Of a DNA stretch of 64,000 bases, positions 61,681-64,000 are shown piece after piece. The position numbers were made by a program, and so were the translations under genes. This DNA is from an uncultured Caldilineaceae bacterium (GTDB lineage Bacteria > Chloroflexota > Anaerolineae > Caldilineales > Caldilineaceae). Position 1 is the stretch's first letter. The number at the start of each line of letters is the position of its first letter. The stretch spans positions 1,014,722 to 1,078,721 of the forward strand of contig OY282381.1 of NCBI GenBank assembly GCA_958295915.1. Reading direction: 5' to 3'. The notes below the pieces were generated by a model. The model made no database searches. It saw nothing but the letters and a program-made list of their open reading frames with translations, and had not been told where the DNA came from.

Positions 61681-64000
61681 TCACAGTATGGGTGGGCTGG
61701 TGTCGTCCTGATTCAGGTCATCCAGCTCTTGTTGTATACGCCGCAAGAGTTCTGTGAGTCCCTGTTCTTGTGCCAGAGTTTGCGCTCGCTTGAAATCTTC
61801 AATGGCCGCTGGGTGTTGCTCAAAAGATTTTTTGGCAATGCCTCGATTGTAGTAGGCTAAGACATATTCTGGTTTAAGTTCTATCGCCTTGTCATAGTCC
61901 TCTATCGCTTCCCCGTACCGGCCAAGTCCAGCCTTAGCCAAGCCTCGATTGACATAGGCTAAGACATATTCTGGATTGAGTTCTATCGCCGCATCAAAGT
62001 CCTCTATCGCTTCCTCATACTGCTCAAGTTTAACCTTGGCAGCGCCTCGATTGACATAGGCTAAGACATATCCTGGATTGATACCTATCGCCTTGTCATA
62101 GTCCTCTATCGCTTCCTCATATTGCCTGAGTTCAGCCTTAGCCAAGCCTCGATTGTTGTAGGCTGCGGCATATTCCGGATTGATGCATATCGCCGCATCA
62201 AAGTCCTCTATCGCTTCTGTGTGCCGGCCAAGTTCAGCCTTAGCCAAGCCTCGATTGTTGTAGGCTGCGGCATATTCCGGATTGATACCTATCGCCGCAT
62301 CAAAGTCCTCTATCGCGTCCTCGCACTGACCAAGTCCAACTTTGGCCAGGCCTCGATTGACATAAGCTAAGACATATTCTGGATTGATACCTATCGCCTT
62401 GTCATAGTCCTCTATCGCTTCCTCATATTGCCTGAGTTCAGCCTTAGCCAAGCCTCGATTGTAGTAGGCTTCGGCATATTCTGGATTGATGCCTATCGCC
62501 TTGTCATAATCCTCTATCGCTTCCCCGTACCGGCCAAGTCCAGCCTTGGCAATGCCTCGATTGTAGTAGGCTAAGACATATTCTGGCTTAAGTTCTATCG
62601 CCTTGTCATAGTCCTCTATCGCTTTCTCATACTGCTCACGTCCAGCCTTAGCCAAGCCTCGATTGTTGTAGGCTTTGGCATATTCCGGATTGATGCATAT
62701 CGCCGCATCAAAGTCCTCTATCGCTTCCTTATACTTCTTAAGTTCAACCTTAACCGAGCCTCGATTGTAGTAGGCTTCGGCATATTCTGGATTGATACCT
62801 ATCGCCTTGTCATAGTCCTCTATCGCTTCCTCATACTGCTTAAGTCCATCCTTAGCCAAGCCTCGATTGTTGTAGGCTGCGGCATATTCCGGATTGATGC
62901 CTATTGCCGCGTCAAAGTCCTCTATCGCTTCCTCATACTGCTTAAGTCCAGCCTTGGCAGCGCCTCGATTGTTGTAGGCTACGGCATCTTCTGGATTGAT
63001 ACCTATCGCCGCATCAAAGTCCTCTATCGCTTCCTTATACTTCTTAAGTTCAACCTTAACCGAGCCTCGATTGTAGTAGGCTACGGCATCTTCTGGATTG
63101 ATGCATATCGCCGCATCAAAGTCCTCTATCGCTTTCTCATACTGCTCAAGTTCAACCTTGGCAGCGCCTCGATTGACGTAGGCTGCGGCATATTTTGGCT
63201 TAAGTTCTATCGCCTTGTCATATTGTTCGATAGCCTTTGGGGAATCCTTAATCGCGTTGTATGCTAATCCACAATTAAAATGAGCCGCTGCTCTCTTACT
63301 ATCATCTGATGCTAATTTAATTTGCTCCAGCCAGTAGGGGAGCGTGCGTTTGATGTCAAAGGTTTTGCTGGATGCATTGGCTACGGCATAGCCCGGAAAG
63401 TCGGAAAACAGCGCTTCTTCGTTGATACCGTATACGGTCTCCAGTTGTGTAAGAATGTCGCTTTTGCGTTCTGCCTGAACAATAATGACTTTTTCCATCT
63501 TGGCTCGCGCAATCTCCGGGACGCCAAAGACAAAAACAGAGCTTTGCGCCACAACACGGTTGCCGAGCGCCGAAGGCTCCCACGACCACAATTTGCCTCC
63601 CTCATAGAAGGATTGTATGGTCTTACTCTCAAGGTCTTTGGGGTTGTTTATCTCCTCTGTTTTGGAACGAGCAAGGACATAGACAGCCCCATCTCTTTCA
63701 CGGGACTCATTGCAGGCGAACCAGAGAGCCACTAATGGTTGGCGGGTAAAATCTATCAGCCCGGTTGCCGCTCCTTGATGTTGCAGTTGCGCCAAAAGTT
63801 CCAGGTCGGGGGAGGTTTTGCTAAAGCCGGGCGGCATAAAACCACGCATCCTGGCTTTGGCGATGAGAAACTCCAAATAACCTGTGAGGGGGATATCTAT
63901 TAGTTGGGCTTCAATCGGATTGGCACGGTCTTTGCTGAGGCGTCGGACAGCCGAACAATCAACCTTCCAGGCAATATCGGCCTGGCCGCGGTAAAGGAAG
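61681..64000 (-). CDS. FRG-domain protein with 15 TPR units (partial)
   Basis: The frame is open to the window end, so the N-terminus is missing. Minus-strand reading from 64000 gives FLYRGQADIAWKVDCSAVRR and LEFLIAKARMRGFMPPGF, then LLAQLQHQGAATGLIDFTRQ and PLVALWFACNE: the FRG domain with its hallmark Arg-Gly-Gln. A short TTG-start frame from 63876 would cut this domain. After about 220 residues there are 15 tandem 34-residue TPRs (consensus AYYNRGLAKAGLxQYEEAIE, DYDKAIGINPEY). FRG proteins are often found in mobile or defence-like regions, but their role is not settled. Confidence 0.88.
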   Translation of the reverse strand, partial: FLYRGQADIAWKVDCSAVRRLSKDRANPIEAQLIDIPLTGYLEFLIAKARMRGFMPPGFSKTSPDLELLAQLQHQGAATGLIDFTRQPLVALWFACNESRERDGAVYVLARSKTEEINNPKDLESKTIQSFYEGGKLWSWEPSALGNRVVAQSSVFVFGVPEIARAKMEKVIIVQAERKSDILTQLETVYGINEEALFSDFPGYAVANASSKTFDIKRTLPYWLEQIKLASDDSKRAAAHFNCGLAYNAIKDSPKAIEQYDKAIELKPKYAAAYVNRGAAKVELEQYEKAIEDFDAAICINPEDAVAYYNRGSVKVELKKYKEAIEDFDAAIGINPEDAVAYNNRGAAKAGLKQYEEAIEDFDAAIGINPEYAAAYNNRGLAKDGLKQYEEAIEDYDKAIGINPEYAEAYYNRGSVKVELKKYKEAIEDFDAAICINPEYAKAYNNRGLAKAGREQYEKAIEDYDKAIELKPEYVLAYYNRGIAKAGLGRYGEAIEDYDKAIGINPEYAEAYYNRGLAKAELRQYEEAIEDYDKAIGINPEYVLAYVNRGLAKVGLGQCEDAIEDFDAAIGINPEYAAAYNNRGLAKAELGRHTEAIEDFDAAICINPEYAAAYNNRGLAKAELRQYEEAIEDYDKAIGINPGYVLAYVNRGAAKVKLEQYEEAIEDFDAAIELNPEYVLAYVNRGLAKAGLGRYGEAIEDYDKAIELKPEYVLAYYNRGIAKKSFEQHPAAIEDFKRAQTLAQEQGLTELLRRIQQELDDLNQDDTSPPIL
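61777..63290 (-). repeat. 102-bp tandem repeat encoding TPRs
   Basis: About 15 units of 102 bp, each starting near TCTATCGCTTCCTCATACTG and containing AGCCTCGATTG. Several units are almost identical at DNA level, including synonymous sites, which points to recent unit duplication or gene conversion. Confidence 0.9.

Noticed and set aside
61777..63290. Regular repeat that could be taken for a CRISPR array
   Set aside because: Units are 102 bp with no spacer structure and encode TPRs in a continuous frame.
1..64000. tRNA, rRNA, transposase or phage genes
   Set aside because: Looked for TPsiC-like motifs, rRNA signatures, DDE transposases and structural phage genes by eye; none found.

Overview
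The window (about 58% GC by eye) looks like chromosomal DNA of a Chloroflexota bacterium of the Anaerolineae/Caldilineae kind. This is inferred from family content and not from a marker gene: an archaeal-type HMG-CoA synthase beside a class II HMG-CoA reductase, a stand-alone bacterial Elp3, a fused DsbB-like/cytochrome c protein, many lipoproteins and membrane glycosyltransferases, and a very high load of short dispersed palindromic repeats. No rRNA, tRNA, CRISPR array, transposase or prophage was seen.

Layout. 1-6.4 kb: an ABC exporter cut by the window edge, then three membrane genes related to NuoL/M/N-type antiporter subunits. 6.6-9.0 kb: HMG-CoA reductase and synthase (upper mevalonate pathway). 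9.1-16.3 kb (minus strand): mfd, pth, a membrane-anchored protein, and a thiol-oxidation pair (DsbB-cytochrome c fusion plus DsbA-like). 16.6-22.4 kb: SDR, lactonase-like propeller, D-2-hydroxyacid dehydrogenase, creatininase-family protein, NAD-epimerase, zinc-ribbon coiled-coil protein. 22.7-28.5 kb: Flp pilin, ComF, long HPF with a clear sigma-70-type promoter, GT2, NYN nuclease, M20 peptidase. 28.5-30.4 kb: a patch of broken genes (M14 peptidase, sensor kinase, RHS) with an immunity-like gene. 30.6-36.3 kb: BtrH-like protein, frameshifted flavin-binding protein, galK, methyltransferase, elp3. 36.4-43.1 kb: lipoprotein and the operon pstS-pstC-pstA-pstB-arsC-phoU. 43.3-50.5 kb: MFS, two membrane glycosyltransferases, ADP-ribosylglycohydrolase-like protein, small proteins. 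50.9-57 kb: DinB, thiolase, fused CoA-transferase, intradiol-dioxygenase lipoprotein, sulfatase, PD-(D/E)XK-like protein. 57.7-64 kb: rplS, MetE-like protein, SIS protein, sulfatase, and an FRG-TPR protein that runs off the end.

The most unusual signal is how dispersed palindromic repeats interact with genes. Several families (called Rep-A to Rep-I here) occur between genes, but copies also sit in frame inside conserved proteins, adding segments that are not expected in those families. Rep-B adds nearly the same peptide to a NuoL-like protein and to HMG-CoA reductase. Rep-C adds RLSRAEAH to both a methyltransferase and a glycosyltransferase. Rep-A copies interrupt Mfd, and Rep-D interrupts a glycosyltransferase. 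Rep-E and Rep-F copies lie across gene ends and supply the stop codon and last residues of at least eight genes, so that unrelated proteins end alike (TSGQ, SGF). This resembles the in-frame palindromic elements of Rickettsia, but I know of no description for this lineage.
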